DNA of 47,748 nucleotides from Dyella sp. EPa41 (lineage in GTDB: Bacteria > Pseudomonadota > Gammaproteobacteria > Xanthomonadales > Rhodanobacteraceae), in assembly GCF_016586165.1 (NCBI RefSeq), contig NZ_BCPR01000035.1, positions 1 through 47,748 on the forward strand. The letters are read 5' to 3'. The translations under genes were made by a program, and so were the position numbers. Of this stretch, positions 1-10,972 are shown piece after piece (the first letter of the stretch is position 1; each line of letters opens with the position of its first letter). A model generated the notes under the pieces. The model did not search any database. It was not told the DNA's origin and saw nothing but the letters and a program-made list of their open reading frames with translations.

Positions 1-47
1 CCGCCATCGAGCTGCTGCGAGTTGCCCGCGAGCGACCACGGCTCCAT
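1..47 (-). CDS. Start of a gene, possibly an MBL-fold hydrolase (partial)
   Basis: An ATG lies two bases after the TAA stop of the gamma-glutamyltranspeptidase gene, and the frame stays open to the window edge. It reads MEPWSLAGNSQQLDGG. The N-terminal pattern AGN-x-Q-x-LDGG resembles the start of a family of metallo-beta-lactamase-fold hydrolases in Xanthomonadales, but 15 residues are too few for a firm call. The tight spacing suggests that it would be cotranscribed with ferredoxin and ggt. Confidence 0.4.
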   Translation of the reverse strand, partial: MEPWSLAGNSQQLDG

Positions 48-49
48 CG

Positions 50-2040
<1,991 letters not shown>

Positions 2041-2080
2041 TTACATGGTGAAGCTGGCCGGTGCGCCGCAAGATTTCCCT

Positions 2081-2163
2081 GCAGGAGCGCACCCGGTGCG
2101 TGGCCGCGGAGTTTCGGCGTTGTCGCGCCGCAGGCTTTTCGCGCACCGGATGCGCTCCCGCAA
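2081..2163. repeat. Paired extragenic palindrome (REP/BIME-like), copy 1
   Basis: Two inverted half-units (GGAGCGCACCCGGTGCG and, reversed, CGCACCGGATGCGCTCC) flank a spacer with the family's recurring GCAGGCTTTTCGCGCA stretch. The same unit occurs at six more loci in this window. It lies between the lipoprotein terminator and the ferredoxin gene. Confidence 0.85.
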
Positions 2164-2178
2164 AAGCCCGGCGGCCCC

Positions 2179-2213
2179 AAAAAGAAAGGCCCGCGGCAAG
2201 CATGCCGCGGGCC
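2179..2213 (-). terminator. Rho-independent terminator of the lipoprotein gene
   Basis: A perfect 11-bp stem (2188-2198 with 2203-2213, loop AGCA) is followed, in the minus direction, by the T-rich run TTTCTTTTT. It lies 28 bases after the lipoprotein stop codon. Confidence 0.88.
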
Positions 2214-2241
2214 CTCGCGTTCGCTCCGGAAAAACCGGAAC

Positions 2242-2733
2242 TTAGAAGTTCACGTAGCGGATGGTGGCGCCGGTCGGCTGCAGCGCGGCCGTCACCTTGT
2301 CCTTGTCGCCGGCATCGCCGATCACCAGCACGATCACGTCCTTGAAAGCGCCCGGCTTGGCGTCCTTGAACGCATCGGTCACGAACTCGGCGGTCTTGGC
2401 CGAATCCGGGCCGGCGAACACCAGCATGTTGCCCGGCAGCACGCCACGGGCCACCGTGTCCTGCACCTGCTCGAGCTGGCGCTGGCGCACCGCGTTGGCG
2501 TCGTCGCTGTCGCCAGCCGGCACCAGGTACGGGAACGGACGGTCAGCCGTCATGCCCTGCATGTTCTTCTGGACGATCTGGCCCAGGTAGGTGTTCCACG
2601 CCTTGCTGTCGTTCGGATCGGTCGGCTTGGAAACCGCCGCGACCTGTTCGGTCGGCTGCTGGGCTTCTTCCTGCTGGCTGCAGGCGGTGACGCCGGTGAG
2701 CGCGAGGGCGGCGAGGAGAGCGTACTTGTACAT
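2242..2733 (-). CDS. Small putative lipoprotein, unknown function
   Basis: 163 residues. The start MYKYALLAALALTGVTAC is a lipoprotein signal with a lipobox ending VTAC (Cys18), so the mature protein should be lipid-anchored, most likely in the outer membrane. The remainder is soluble and acidic, with Gln-rich and Ala-rich stretches and no cysteine after the lipobox. I recognise no enzyme motif. The frame is open well upstream, but the ATG at 2733 has an AAGG ribosome-binding site and gives the signal peptide. The gene has its own terminator. Confidence 0.8.
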   Translation of the reverse strand: MYKYALLAALALTGVTACSQQEEAQQPTEQVAAVSKPTDPNDSKAWNTYLGQIVQKNMQGMTADRPFPYLVPAGDSDDANAVRQRQLEQVQDTVARGVLPGNMLVFAGPDSAKTAEFVTDAFKDAKPGAFKDVIVLVIGDAGDKDKVTAALQPTGATIRYVNF

Positions 2734-2972
2734 GATGGTCACCTTGGATGGTGGAATTCTTGGAATGGCGAATCCATTGGATGACGGGACCATCCGGCCG
2801 TCGTACGACGGAGCCGGTAACCGGGAGCCCGGGCGGGCCGTAGGCACCCCCTCGTTCCCCTGGTCCGCGGCGACGACTGTCCTGTCCGCAGGATGCCCGC
2901 GAGGATACACGACGATGGGCCGGGCCGACACCGCGGGGCGTGCTGCAGTGCGATGCACAACCATCGCGCTCT

Positions 2973-3056
2973 TGCAGCTGCGCACCCGGCGCGCGACCAC
3001 AGGGTAGCGGCGTCACCGCGCCGTAGGCTTTTCGCGCACGGGGTGCGCTCCTACAG
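2973..3056. repeat. Paired extragenic palindrome, copy 2
   Basis: Same family as copy 1, ending CGTAGGCTTTTCGCGCACGG then GGTGCGCTCCTACAG. It lies in the 343-base gap 2734-3076 between coaD and the lipoprotein gene. The rest of that gap shows no gene; it presumably carries the lipoprotein promoter, but I see no clear -35/-10 pair. Confidence 0.85.
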
Positions 3057-3076
3057 ACACCCGGATAGGGCGCCGC

Positions 3077-3586
<510 letters not shown>

Positions 3587-3671
3587 TCACTGGGGTGCAG
3601 GGGCGGCTAGCTTAGGCTCGTTCGCGCTCATCGCCTAGCCCGCGCACGACCTGGAAATCCATACGCCGCCG

Positions 3672-4241
3672 TCAGGTTGCGGCCGCCCGCCGATAGAGCG
3701 CATAGCGGACTTCTCCCGCCGAGCCCTCGCGATGAAGCGTCCATGCGGGAGGCAAGACCAGGCCGGCATGCTTCGGCGATTCCACGTAGATCCACGCGGC
3801 GGGCGTGAGCCAGCCGCCCTGCTCCAGCCTCTGGGCCAGCGGTGCCCACAGGTCCATGGCGAACGGCGGATCGAGGAACACCACGCCGAACGCCTGCGGC
3901 GTGCCCTGCAGGTAGGCCAAGGCGTCGGCGGTGGCCACCTGCCCGCCCGGCGCCTTCAGACGGGCGAGGTTGTCGCGCAAGGCCTGGGCTGCCCGCGCAT
4001 CCCGCTCCACGAACTGCACGCCGCTCGCGCCACGGGAGATCGCCTCGACACCCAGCGCGCCGGTGCCGGCGCACAGGTCCAGGCAGCGCGCACCCGAAAT
4101 CACCGGCGCCAGCCAGTTGAACAAGGTCTCGCGCACGCGCTCGGCAGTGGGCCGCAGTCCCGGCAGGTCGGGCACATCGAGACGGGAATTGCGCAGCTGG
4201 CCGCCGATGATGCGGATGCGTCCCGGGGCACGGCCCGTCAT
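3672..4241 (-). CDS. rsmD: 16S rRNA (guanine(966)-N(2))-methyltransferase
   Basis: About 189 residues. A SAM-dependent methyltransferase that modifies G966 in the 30S subunit. It has the family start GRIRIIGGQLRNSRL, the substrate segment LRPTAERVRETLFNWL, the SAM-binding motif LDLCAGTGALGVEA and the catalytic DPPF motif near residue 126. I use the ATG at 4241; an in-frame GTG at 4250 is an alternative adding three residues. Neither has a strong ribosome-binding site. It is divergent from ftsY, a conserved pairing in gammaproteobacteria. Confidence 0.93.
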   Translation of the reverse strand: MTGRAPGRIRIIGGQLRNSRLDVPDLPGLRPTAERVRETLFNWLAPVISGARCLDLCAGTGALGVEAISRGASGVQFVERDARAAQALRDNLARLKAPGGQVATADALAYLQGTPQAFGVVFLDPPFAMDLWAPLAQRLEQGGWLTPAAWIYVESPKHAGLVLPPAWTLHREGSAGEVRYALYRRAAAT

Positions 4242-4315
4242 GGACGCCACTGCTCAGCGGTGAGTACGGGTGGGGGTGGTAGCATGCCGCCCATTGTCTT
4301 TGAATCGCCGCCGCA

Positions 4316-5464
4316 ATGCTCAAGTTCTGGAAGAAGAAACCCGCCGAGACGCCACCGGGCCAGCCTGCCGCACCCGTGGCCGACGAGGCACCGGCCGAGG
4401 GTTTCGCGCACGACACGGATGCCGCTTCGCTGGACCAGGGCACGCCCGCGCTCGACGAGGCGCTGGCCGAGACCCCGCCCCGCCCCGGACTCCCCGCCGA
4501 GGATGAAGCCTTCGAGCTTGCCGCGATCGCCGAAACCGCCGTGCCGGCCAAGCGCAGCTGGCGCGAACGCCTGTCCGGCAGCGCCTTCGCCCGTGGCTTG
4601 TCCTCGCTGTTCGTCCGCCATCCCAAGCTCGACGACGACCTGCTGGACGAACTGGAAACCACGCTGATCACGGCCGACGTAGGCATCGAAGCCAGCACGA
4701 CGCTGGTCGAGGACCTGCGCAAGCGCATGCACAAGCGCGAGTTCGCCGATGCGTCCGCACTGCTGGCCGCGCTGCGACAGGCGCTGATCGCCCTGCTGAA
4801 GCCCGTCGAGCAGCCACTCGACGTCACCGGCCACAAGCCGTTCGTGGTGCTTACCGTGGGCATCAACGGCGTCGGCAAGACCACCACCATCGGCAAGCTG
4901 GCGCGCCGCTATCGCGACGACGGCCGCCAGGTGATGCTTGCCGCGGGTGACACTTTCCGCGCCGCCGCGGTGGAACAGCTGAAGACCTGGGGCGCGCGCA
5001 ACAACGTGCCGGTGATTTCCCAGGGCCAGGACGCCGATGCCGCCAGCGTGATCTTCGATGCGCTGCAGGCCGCGCGCTCGCGCAACGCCGACGTGCTCAT
5101 CGCCGATACCGCCGGCCGCCTGCATACGCAAGGCGGCCTGATGGACGAGCTCGGCAAGATCGCCCGCGTGATGAAGAAGATCGACGCCGATGCGCCGCAC
5201 GAAGTGCTCATGGTGATCGACGGCACGACCGGCCAGAACGCGGTGAGCCAGGTGCGCCAGTTCCGCCAGATCGTCGGCGTCACGGGCCTGGTCGTGACCA
5301 AGCTCGACGGCACCGCCAAGGGTGGCGTGGTGTTCGCGCTCGCCCGCGAATTCGGCCTCCCGATCCGTTATGTCGGCCTGGGTGAAACCGCTACCGACCT
5401 GCGGGTGTTCGACGCCGAGGCCTACGTCGATGGCCTCCTTCCCGCCAGCCTGGGTCAAGGCTGA
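4316..5464 (+). CDS. ftsY: Signal recognition particle receptor FtsY
   Basis: 382 residues. The SRP-receptor GTPase docks ribosome-SRP complexes at the inner membrane for cotranslational insertion. After a basic start (MLKFWKKK) comes an acidic A domain (about residues 10-70), then the helical N domain and the G domain. GTPase motifs are GINGVGKTTT (182-191), DTAGR (near 263) and TKLDGTAKGG (328-337). The A domain is short compared with E. coli, as is usual in this lineage. The downstream AsmA-like gene starts 14 bases after the stop, so the two are probably cotranscribed. Confidence 0.96.
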   Translation: MLKFWKKKPAETPPGQPAAPVADEAPAEGFAHDTDAASLDQGTPALDEALAETPPRPGLPAEDEAFELAAIAETAVPAKRSWRERLSGSAFARGLSSLFVRHPKLDDDLLDELETTLITADVGIEASTTLVEDLRKRMHKREFADASALLAALRQALIALLKPVEQPLDVTGHKPFVVLTVGINGVGKTTTIGKLARRYRDDGRQVMLAAGDTFRAAAVEQLKTWGARNNVPVISQGQDADAASVIFDALQAARSRNADVLIADTAGRLHTQGGLMDELGKIARVMKKIDADAPHEVLMVIDGTTGQNAVSQVRQFRQIVGVTGLVVTKLDGTAKGGVVFALAREFGLPIRYVGLGETATDLRVFDAEAYVDGLLPASLGQG

Positions 5465-5477
5465 GGGGGCCGGGCCG

Positions 5478-6572
5478 GTGCCGCGCTGGCTCCGAATCAC
5501 CCTGCTGATCGCCAGCAGCGCCACGCTGGTGCTGGTGGCGGCGGCACTGATAGCCGTGCACTTCCTGCTGCAGCCCGAGCGCATCACTGCCGTGCTGCAA
5601 TCGCAGGCCCGCGAGGCCGGACTGGAACTCAACCTGGCCAGCCCCGCCACGCCTGCGTTGTTTCCCCGTCCCGCGCTGGAGCTGCAGGGCATCACCCTGA
5701 GCGCGCAGGGCGCCAGCATGCCGATCCTGCTGGCGGCGCGCGGCACGCTCGCGCTGCCGTGGCGAACGCTGTTCCGCGGCGAAACGATCATCTCCCAGAT
5801 GCAGATCGACTCGCCGCGCGTCGACCTGGACGCTTTGCAGTCATGGGCCTCCGGCATGCCATCGGGCCCGTCCACGCCGCCGGCGGAAATCCCACGCATC
5901 GACGCCGGCGTGCACATCACGCGCGGCAGCCTGGTGCGCGGCAACCAGATGCTGCTGGGCGACATGGAACTCGACGCCGGCAAACTCGCCGCGAATCAGC
6001 CGTTCCTGCTGACCATCGTCGCGAAAGACGCGCAAGGCACGCCCACGCAACTGCGCCTGTCGCTCACGCCGAGCATCAATCGCGGCGCGTTGCAGCTCGA
6101 CAACATCGCCCTGCATCTGGCGCACAGCAGCACGGTGACCTTGCAGCTCAAGGGCAACGCCCGCTGGCGTGGCGCGGCCGATGCCTCGGCGCACCTCGAA
6201 GGCAAGCTCGATCACGCCAATTCCGGCGAGTACGCCACGTCGATCGAGTTGGCGCCGGCCAACGAAAGCAATCCGCTGATGCTCGGACTGAAGCTCGATG
6301 GCCCGGACAACCATGCCGACCTGCGGGTACCACCGCTCGCCCTCGCCGACTGGTGGTCACAACTCGACCACGACGAAGGTCCTCGTCTCGCCGTGCCTCC
6401 CGGCAACGGCCACGCCGAGATCGCCAGGATCGACACCGGCAACGTGAGCATCGAAGGCCTCACCATCCAGGCCGGCACCGACGTGCCCGCGCCCGCGGCC
6501 AGCAGCGCGCCTCCCGCGCAGCCGAATGTCGCCAAGCCCGCCAAACCCGCGACGAAGCGCAAATCGCCATGA
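5478..6572 (+). CDS. AsmA-family envelope protein (short form)
   Basis: 364 residues. One N-terminal transmembrane anchor (about residues 5-29) is followed by a periplasmic beta-rich region beginning LLQPERITAVLQSQAREAGLELNLASPATPALFPRPALELQGITLS, which matches the AsmA N-terminal pattern. AsmA-like proteins are linked to phospholipid transport and outer-membrane assembly. E. coli AsmA is about 617 residues, so this is a shorter form, with a Pro/Ala/Lys-rich tail. The start is GTG at 5478, with GAGGGGG about eight bases upstream; other in-frame starts overlap ftsY. It overlaps mutY by ATGA. Confidence 0.8.
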   Translation: MPRWLRITLLIASSATLVLVAAALIAVHFLLQPERITAVLQSQAREAGLELNLASPATPALFPRPALELQGITLSAQGASMPILLAARGTLALPWRTLFRGETIISQMQIDSPRVDLDALQSWASGMPSGPSTPPAEIPRIDAGVHITRGSLVRGNQMLLGDMELDAGKLAANQPFLLTIVAKDAQGTPTQLRLSLTPSINRGALQLDNIALHLAHSSTVTLQLKGNARWRGAADASAHLEGKLDHANSGEYATSIELAPANESNPLMLGLKLDGPDNHADLRVPPLALADWWSQLDHDEGPRLAVPPGNGHAEIARIDTGNVSIEGLTIQAGTDVPAPAASSAPPAQPNVAKPAKPATKRKSP

Positions 6573-7600
6573 ATCCGTTCGCTGCCGCGCTGCTGGCCTG
6601 GTTCGACGACCACGGCCGCAAAGACCTGCCTTGGCAACATCCGCGGGACGCCTATCGCGTGTGGCTCTCCGAAGTGATGCTGCAGCAGACGCAGGTGGTG
6701 ACGGTGATTCCGTACTTCCAGCGCTTCGTGGCATCGCTGCCCACGCTGCGCGATCTCGCCGCCGCCGACGAGGACACCGTGCTAGCGCTGTGGTCGGGTC
6801 TCGGCTACTACCGTCGCGCGCGCTTCCTGCAGCGTGCCGCGCAGATCTGCGTGGAGCAGCACGATGGCGAACTGCCGCGCGATTTCGACGCGTTGGCCGC
6901 CCTGCCCGGCATCGGCCGGTCCACGGCAGGCGCCATCCTTGCGCAAGCGCATGGGCTGCGCTTTCCCATTCTCGACGGCAACGTGAAGCGCGTGCTCACT
7001 CGCCACCTCGGCATCCACGGGCATCCCGGCCAGGGCGCCGTGGAAAAAGTGCTATGGCAACACGCCGATGCACTGACACCCGCGGAGCGCGTGGCTGATT
7101 ACACGCAGGCCATCATGGACCTGGGCGCCACGCTCTGCGCGCGCACGCGTCCACAATGCGACGCCTGCCCACTTGCGACCGATTGCGTGGCGAAACGCGA
7201 CAACCTCACCGCGCAACTGCCCAGCGCGAAGCCAAGCAAGGCAGTGCCCACGCGCGACACGGTGATGCTGATCCTGCGCGACACGCAGGGCCGCATCCTG
7301 CTGGAACGCCGCGGCCCGCAGGGCGTGTGGTCGGGCCTGTGGAGCCTGCCGGAGGCGGGCGACCACGACGGTGCCTGGCGCGCCGCGCAATCGCTCGCAA
7401 GCATCGACGACGCGCAGGCGCTGCCTACGTTCGTGCATGTGTTCAGCCACTATCGCCTGCAGGTCGAGCCATGGCTGTTCGACGAGGCGACAGCGCACCC
7501 GCGCATCGCGGATAATCCATCCCTGCGCTGGTGCAGCGTCGACGAACGCGCCGCCCTGGGCCTGCCCGCTCCCGTCCGCAGCCTGCTGCAGGACCTTTGA
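6569..7600 (+). CDS. mutY: A/G-specific adenine DNA glycosylase
   Basis: 343 residues. Removes adenine mispaired with 8-oxoguanine, preventing G:C to T:A mutation. Catalytic residues are Glu35 (SEVMLQQTQ) and Asp136 (LDGNVKRV). The helix-hairpin-helix is [12 protein letters not shown] (112-123). The [4Fe-4S] cysteines are Cys190, 197, 200 and 206, with spacing CX6CX2CX5C. The C-terminal half is the Nudix-like domain that recognises 8-oxoG. The ATG overlaps the stop of the AsmA-like gene (ATGA), and yggX follows 20 bases later, the conserved mutY-yggX arrangement. Confidence 0.97.
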   Translation: MNPFAAALLAWFDDHGRKDLPWQHPRDAYRVWLSEVMLQQTQVVTVIPYFQRFVASLPTLRDLAAADEDTVLALWSGLGYYRRARFLQRAAQICVEQHDGELPRDFDALAALPGIGRSTAGAILAQAHGLRFPILDGNVKRVLTRHLGIHGHPGQGAVEKVLWQHADALTPAERVADYTQAIMDLGATLCARTRPQCDACPLATDCVAKRDNLTAQLPSAKPSKAVPTRDTVMLILRDTQGRILLERRGPQGVWSGLWSLPEAGDHDGAWRAAQSLASIDDAQALPTFVHVFSHYRLQVEPWLFDEATAHPRIADNPSLRWCSVDERAALGLPAPVRSLLQDL

Positions 7601-7620
7601 ACCCACATGAGCCGCATCGC

Positions 7621-7899
7621 ATGAGTCGTATCGTCCACTGCGCCAAGCTCGGCCGCGACGCCGAAGGCATGGATTTCGCACCCTGGCCCGGCCCGCTGGG
7701 CCAGCGCATCTACGCCGAGATTTCCAAGGAAGCGTGGCAGCAATGGCTGGCCCACCAGACCATGCTGCTCAACGAATACCGCCTCAATCCGCTTGACCCC
7801 AAGTCGCGCCAGTTCCTCACCGCCGAAATGGAGAAATTCCTGTTCGGCGGCGGCGCCGACAAGCCCCAGGGCTATGTCGCCCCCGACACGGAGTCTTGA
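7621..7899 (+). CDS. yggX: Fe(2+)-trafficking protein YggX
   Basis: 92 residues. Small cytosolic protein that protects Fe-S clusters and supports iron trafficking under oxidative stress. It carries the full-length family pattern, with the conserved Cys7 in [11 protein letters not shown], then [30 protein letters not shown] and a [12 protein letters not shown] end. It follows mutY closely, and MutY is itself an Fe-S enzyme, so cotranscription is functionally sensible. The ATG at 7621 is the one giving the family N-terminus. Confidence 0.95.
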   Translation: MSRIVHCAKLGRDAEGMDFAPWPGPLGQRIYAEISKEAWQQWLAHQTMLLNEYRLNPLDPKSRQFLTAEMEKFLFGGGADKPQGYVAPDTES

Positions 7900-7924
7900 C
7901 GACGCGCCCAGCTTCCGATTTAAT
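7896..7924 (+). promoter_or_regulatory. Predicted sigma70 promoter of tRNA-Phe
   Basis: TTGACG (7896-7901), a 17-base spacer and TTTAAT (7919-7924) lie about 42 bases before the mature tRNA 5' end. The -35 box begins inside the last codons of yggX. Confidence 0.7.
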
Positions 7925-7965
7925 GCACGGCTCCACGCAGCATCTTCGATGCGCGTAGCCATTCT

Positions 7966-8041
7966 GGCCGGGTAGCTCAGTTGGTAGAGCAGGGGATTGA
8001 AAATCCCCGTGTCGGCGGTTCGATTCCGTCCCCGGCCACCA
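7966..8041 (+). tRNA. tRNA-Phe (GAA)
   Basis: A 76-nt cloverleaf with an encoded CCA end. The acceptor stem GGCCGGG pairs with CCCGGCC. The D arm contains AGCTCAGTTGGTAGAGC, and the anticodon loop TTGAAAA gives GAA at 7999-8001. The T arm contains GGTTCGATTCC. It is followed directly by a strong terminator. Confidence 0.97.
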
Positions 8042-8051
8042 TCGATTTCAG

Positions 8052-8082
8052 GGGCCTGCAGCGATGCAGGCCCTTTTCTTTT
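8052..8082 (+). terminator. Rho-independent terminator after tRNA-Phe
   Basis: A nine-bp stem GGGCCTGCA / TGCAGGCCC with loop GCGA is followed by TTTTCTTTT. The 135 bases from here to 8217 hold no gene that I can see. Confidence 0.92.
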
Positions 8083-8217
8083 GCCCGTCACTCCGCTGTC
8101 CGTTCGCGTGGCTTCGCAACCTCGCCGGGCGGCAAGAGGCACCCCCCGCGGCGCGCAGCCTGGGATGGCACAAACGCCTACGCGCAGCGCCGGCAATGCG
8201 CGAACGCTCAACCGTGC

Positions 8218-9042
8218 CTATCTGCGCTGCCGCCTGTCCCACTCGGCGAAAATCCCGTGCATCGCCTCCAGGCCATCGAACAACGCCGCCGGCCCCGGCT
8301 GCAAAATGATCGGCGATTTGATCTCGTAGAGATCGCCGTGGCGCACGGCGGGAATCGCATCCCAACCTTCGCGCGCCGCCACCTTGTCAGGTCGGAAGCG
8401 CTTGCCGCACCACGAGCCCAGGATGATGTCCGGCGCCTGCTGCACGACCTCGCCCGGATCGGCGAGGATGCGGTGCTTCGCCAGCGACTCGCCCGACATC
8501 CGCGGGAACACGTCGTCGCCACCGGCGAGGCGAACCAACTCGGCCACCCATTGAATGCCGGTGATCAGGGGATCATCCCATTCCTCGAAGTAGACCTTCG
8601 GACGACGGGAAAATGCGGCGGCGGCCTTCTCGATCACGGCGATATGCCGCTCTGCCTGCCGTGCATAGACTTCGGCCTTCTCCGCCGCGCCCACCATGGC
8701 ACCGAGCCTGCGGATGTAGCCGAGAATGCCGTCGACACTGCGATGGTTGCTGATCCACACCTCAACCCCGGCCTTGATCAGCTCGCGCGCGATATCGGCC
8801 TGGATGTCGGAAAACCCGACCACGAAATCCGGCTGCAGCTTGAGGATCTCGTCGATCTTCGCGCTGGTGAACGCGGAGACCTTGGGTTTCTCCTTGCGCG
8901 CCTTCGGTGGCCGCACGGTGAATCCGGAGATGCCCACGATGCGATCCTGCTCGCCGAGCGCATAGAGCACTTCGGTAGGTTCCTCTGTCAGGCAGACGAT
9001 GCGTTTCGGATAACGGTCGATGGTCGGCACTACGTCAGTCAC
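8218..9042 (-). CDS. BtuF/FepB-fold periplasmic-binding-type protein without signal peptide
   Basis: 274 residues. The segment YPKRIVCLTEEPTEVLYALGEQDRIVGISG and later KVYFEEWDDPLITG fit the class III substrate-binding fold (PF01497 type) of vitamin B12 and siderophore receptors. The family pattern continues to the end (GDLYEIKSPIILQPGPA). No signal peptide or lipobox precedes the fold, and no permease or ATPase gene is nearby. It may therefore be a cytosolic ligand-binding protein, or its true start may be missing. The start GTG at 9042 lies four bases after the YjbQ stop. Often annotated as cobalamin-binding; the ligand is not shown here. Confidence 0.8.
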   Translation of the reverse strand: MTDVVPTIDRYPKRIVCLTEEPTEVLYALGEQDRIVGISGFTVRPPKARKEKPKVSAFTSAKIDEILKLQPDFVVGFSDIQADIARELIKAGVEVWISNHRSVDGILGYIRRLGAMVGAAEKAEVYARQAERHIAVIEKAAAAFSRRPKVYFEEWDDPLITGIQWVAELVRLAGGDDVFPRMSGESLAKHRILADPGEVVQQAPDIILGSWCGKRFRPDKVAAREGWDAIPAVRHGDLYEIKSPIILQPGPAALFDGLEAMHGIFAEWDRRQRR

Positions 9043-9046
9043 GCGT

Positions 9047-9484
9047 TCAATGTCCCAGCACCGTCACCACCACCTTGCGCTGGTGCGGATCGAGACGGTG
9101 CTCCCACAAGTAGATGCCTTGCCAGGTGCCCAGCTGCACCTTGCCCGCATGCACGGGCACCACCAGGCTCACGCCGGTGAGGATGGCGCGCACGTGGGAG
9201 GGCATGTCGTCGGGGCCTTCTTCGTCGTGACGGAAGATGGCGTCGCCATCGGGCACCGCCCGCGTGAACCAGCGTTCCAGGTCGTCGCGCACGGCGGGAT
9301 CGGCATTCTCGCTGATCAGCAACGAGCAACTGGTGTGCAGGCTGAAGATGTTGGCGATGCCGGTGTGCACACCGCTGGCCGCCACCACTTCACCGATCTT
9401 GTCGGTGATCTCGGTGAAACCGCGGCCGCGCGTGTGCACGGTGAAGCCATTCTGGGCGACGTGATCGGCGGGCGTGGCACGCAT
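9047..9484 (-). CDS. yjbQ: YjbQ family protein (UPF0047)
   Basis: 145 residues. Full-length YjbQ: conserved SGVHTGIANIFSLHTSCSLLISENADPAVRDDLERW, then the DDMPSHVRAILTGVSLVVPVHAGKVQLGTWQGIYLWEHR block, whose histidines form the active site in crystal structures. The family has weak thiamine-phosphate synthase activity and a debated in vivo role. It appears cotranscribed with the BtuF-fold gene downstream. pdxH ends 28 bases upstream on the same strand. Confidence 0.92.
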   Translation of the reverse strand: MRATPADHVAQNGFTVHTRGRGFTEITDKIGEVVAASGVHTGIANIFSLHTSCSLLISENADPAVRDDLERWFTRAVPDGDAIFRHDEEGPDDMPSHVRAILTGVSLVVPVHAGKVQLGTWQGIYLWEHRLDPHQRKVVVTVLGH

Positions 9485-9512
9485 GCTTCAGGCCTCCGGA
9501 TGGCGGGTGGTT

Positions 9513-10100
9513 TCAGGGATACAGCAGGCGATGGGTCCAGGTCTGGCCGTGACGGCTCCAGCGCACGCGGTCGTGCAGCCGGAATTCCGCGCCATACCAG
9601 AACTCCACCATGTCAGGCTCGATCACGTAGCCACCCCAATGCGGCGGACGCGGCACGTCATGGCCTTCGAACTCCTTCTCGTAGCGGGCAAACCGCTGCT
9701 CGAAGGTGTCGCGGTCAGGCAAGGTCTGCGATTGCAGCGACGCCCACGCGCCGATCTGGCTCGCGCGCGGACGCGTCGCGAAGTAGGCATCGGACTCTTC
9801 ATCCAGCAGCTTTCGCGCCGCACCTTCCACGCGAACCTGCACGCCCTGGCGAAGCTGTTTCCAGTGGAAGCACAGCGCGACCTGGTGGTGCGCATTGAGC
9901 TGCGTGCCCTTGTCGCTTTCGTAATTGGTGTAGAAGCGGAAGCCGCGCTCGTCGGCGCCCTTCAGCAGCACGATGCGCGAACTCACGCGCCCGGCCGCAT
10001 CGACCGTGGCCAGGTTCATCGCCGTGGCATCGGGATCGCCTCCCGCCGCGGCCTCGTCCAACAGTTGCAGGAAGGTGTCAAGGATCTCTTGTTTCAACAT
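9513..10100 (-). CDS. pdxH: Pyridoxamine 5'-phosphate oxidase
   Basis: 195 residues. FMN-dependent oxidation of pyridoxamine or pyridoxine 5'-phosphate to pyridoxal 5'-phosphate. The family segments are SSRIVLLKGADERGFRFYTNYES, KGTQLNAHHQVALCFHWKQLRQGVQVRVEG, the RPRASQIGAWASLQSQTL block, PPHWGGYVIEP and the strongly conserved C-terminal end WTHRLLYP. The N-terminus is slightly shorter than E. coli PdxH (218), a common form. Divergent from the kinase gene at 10133, with only 32 bases between. Confidence 0.95.
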   Translation of the reverse strand: MLKQEILDTFLQLLDEAAAGGDPDATAMNLATVDAAGRVSSRIVLLKGADERGFRFYTNYESDKGTQLNAHHQVALCFHWKQLRQGVQVRVEGAARKLLDEESDAYFATRPRASQIGAWASLQSQTLPDRDTFEQRFARYEKEFEGHDVPRPPHWGGYVIEPDMVEFWYGAEFRLHDRVRWSRHGQTWTHRLLYP

Positions 10101-10132
10101 GGGGTCTTGAATCGTGGCCGCCGCGCGCCATC

Positions 10133-10972
10133 ATGGCCGGCATGTCTCCAGATGCTAGCACGCAGAATTCGACCTTGGCCGGGCACCTGCTCGACCAGTT
10201 TGCAGGTCGCATCGCCCGCTCCCGCCGGCCGTACCTGCTTGGCCTTTCCGGCCTGCAGGGCAGCGGCAAGAGCACCCTCGCCCGGGAAATGAAGGCGCAG
10301 GCCGAGGCCCGCGGCTGGCCCACCGAGGTGCTGTCGCTGGACGATTTCTACTATTCGCGCAGCGAGCGCGAGGTGCTGGCCCACCAGGTTCATCCCCTGC
10401 TGCGGACGCGCGGCGTGCCGGGCACGCACGAGATCGAGCTGCTGCTGTCACTGCTGGCGGCCATGCCGCAGGCCTCGGACAAGCTGCCGGTAAGCCATCC
10501 GCGCTTCGACAAGGGCCGGGACACGCGCATGCCGCCGTCGAAGTGGCCGAATGTGGCGCGGCCGCCGAAGCTGGTGATCCTGGAGGGCTGGGCCATCGGC
10601 CTGCGTCCGCAGACCCTGGCCGCGCTGGATGAGCCCGTCAACGCGCTGGAGCGCGACGAAGATCCCGACGGCGTCTGGCGCCACTGGGTGAACAAGCAGT
10701 TGCGCGCCTACCAACCGTTGTGGCGCAAGCTCGATGCCCTGATCGTGCTGCAGGCGCCAAACTGGGAAATCGTGCGCAAGTGGCGCAGCGAACAGGAGGA
10801 GGAGCTCCTCGCCCGCCACGCCCCCCTGGCCATGGACGCCGAGACCATGGTGCGTTTCCTCGCCCACTTCGAGCGGCTGAGCCGGCACGCGCTGGCGACC
10901 TTGCCGGACCTCGCCGATACCACGGTCGAGTACGACGACAACCGCCACGTCATCGCACTCAACCACAGCTGA
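10133..10972 (+). CDS. P-loop kinase of the D-glycerate 3-kinase type
   Basis: 279 residues. The Walker A motif GLQGSGKST begins at about residue 40. SLDDFYYS follows near residue 69, and LEGWAIGLRP near 147 is the Walker-B-like motif. This order and HPRFDKGRDTRMP are typical of the plant GLYK / yeast Tda10 kinase family, which phosphorylates D-glycerate at the 3-position; the substrate here is inferred from the family. The start is ATG at 10133; a second ATG lies three codons later. Its stop codon abuts the stop of the convergent YbjQ gene with no bases between. Confidence 0.82.
   Translation: MAGMSPDASTQNSTLAGHLLDQFAGRIARSRRPYLLGLSGLQGSGKSTLAREMKAQAEARGWPTEVLSLDDFYYSRSEREVLAHQVHPLLRTRGVPGTHEIELLLSLLAAMPQASDKLPVSHPRFDKGRDTRMPPSKWPNVARPPKLVILEGWAIGLRPQTLAALDEPVNALERDEDPDGVWRHWVNKQLRAYQPLWRKLDALIVLQAPNWEIVRKWRSEQEEELLARHAPLAMDAETMVRFLAHFERLSRHALATLPDLADTTVEYDDNRHVIALNHS

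Noticed and set aside
7966..8041. tRNA-Phe (and tRNA-Lys at 37743) as integration sites of a genomic island
   Set aside because: No integrase gene and no direct repeat of the tRNA 3' end is found in the window.
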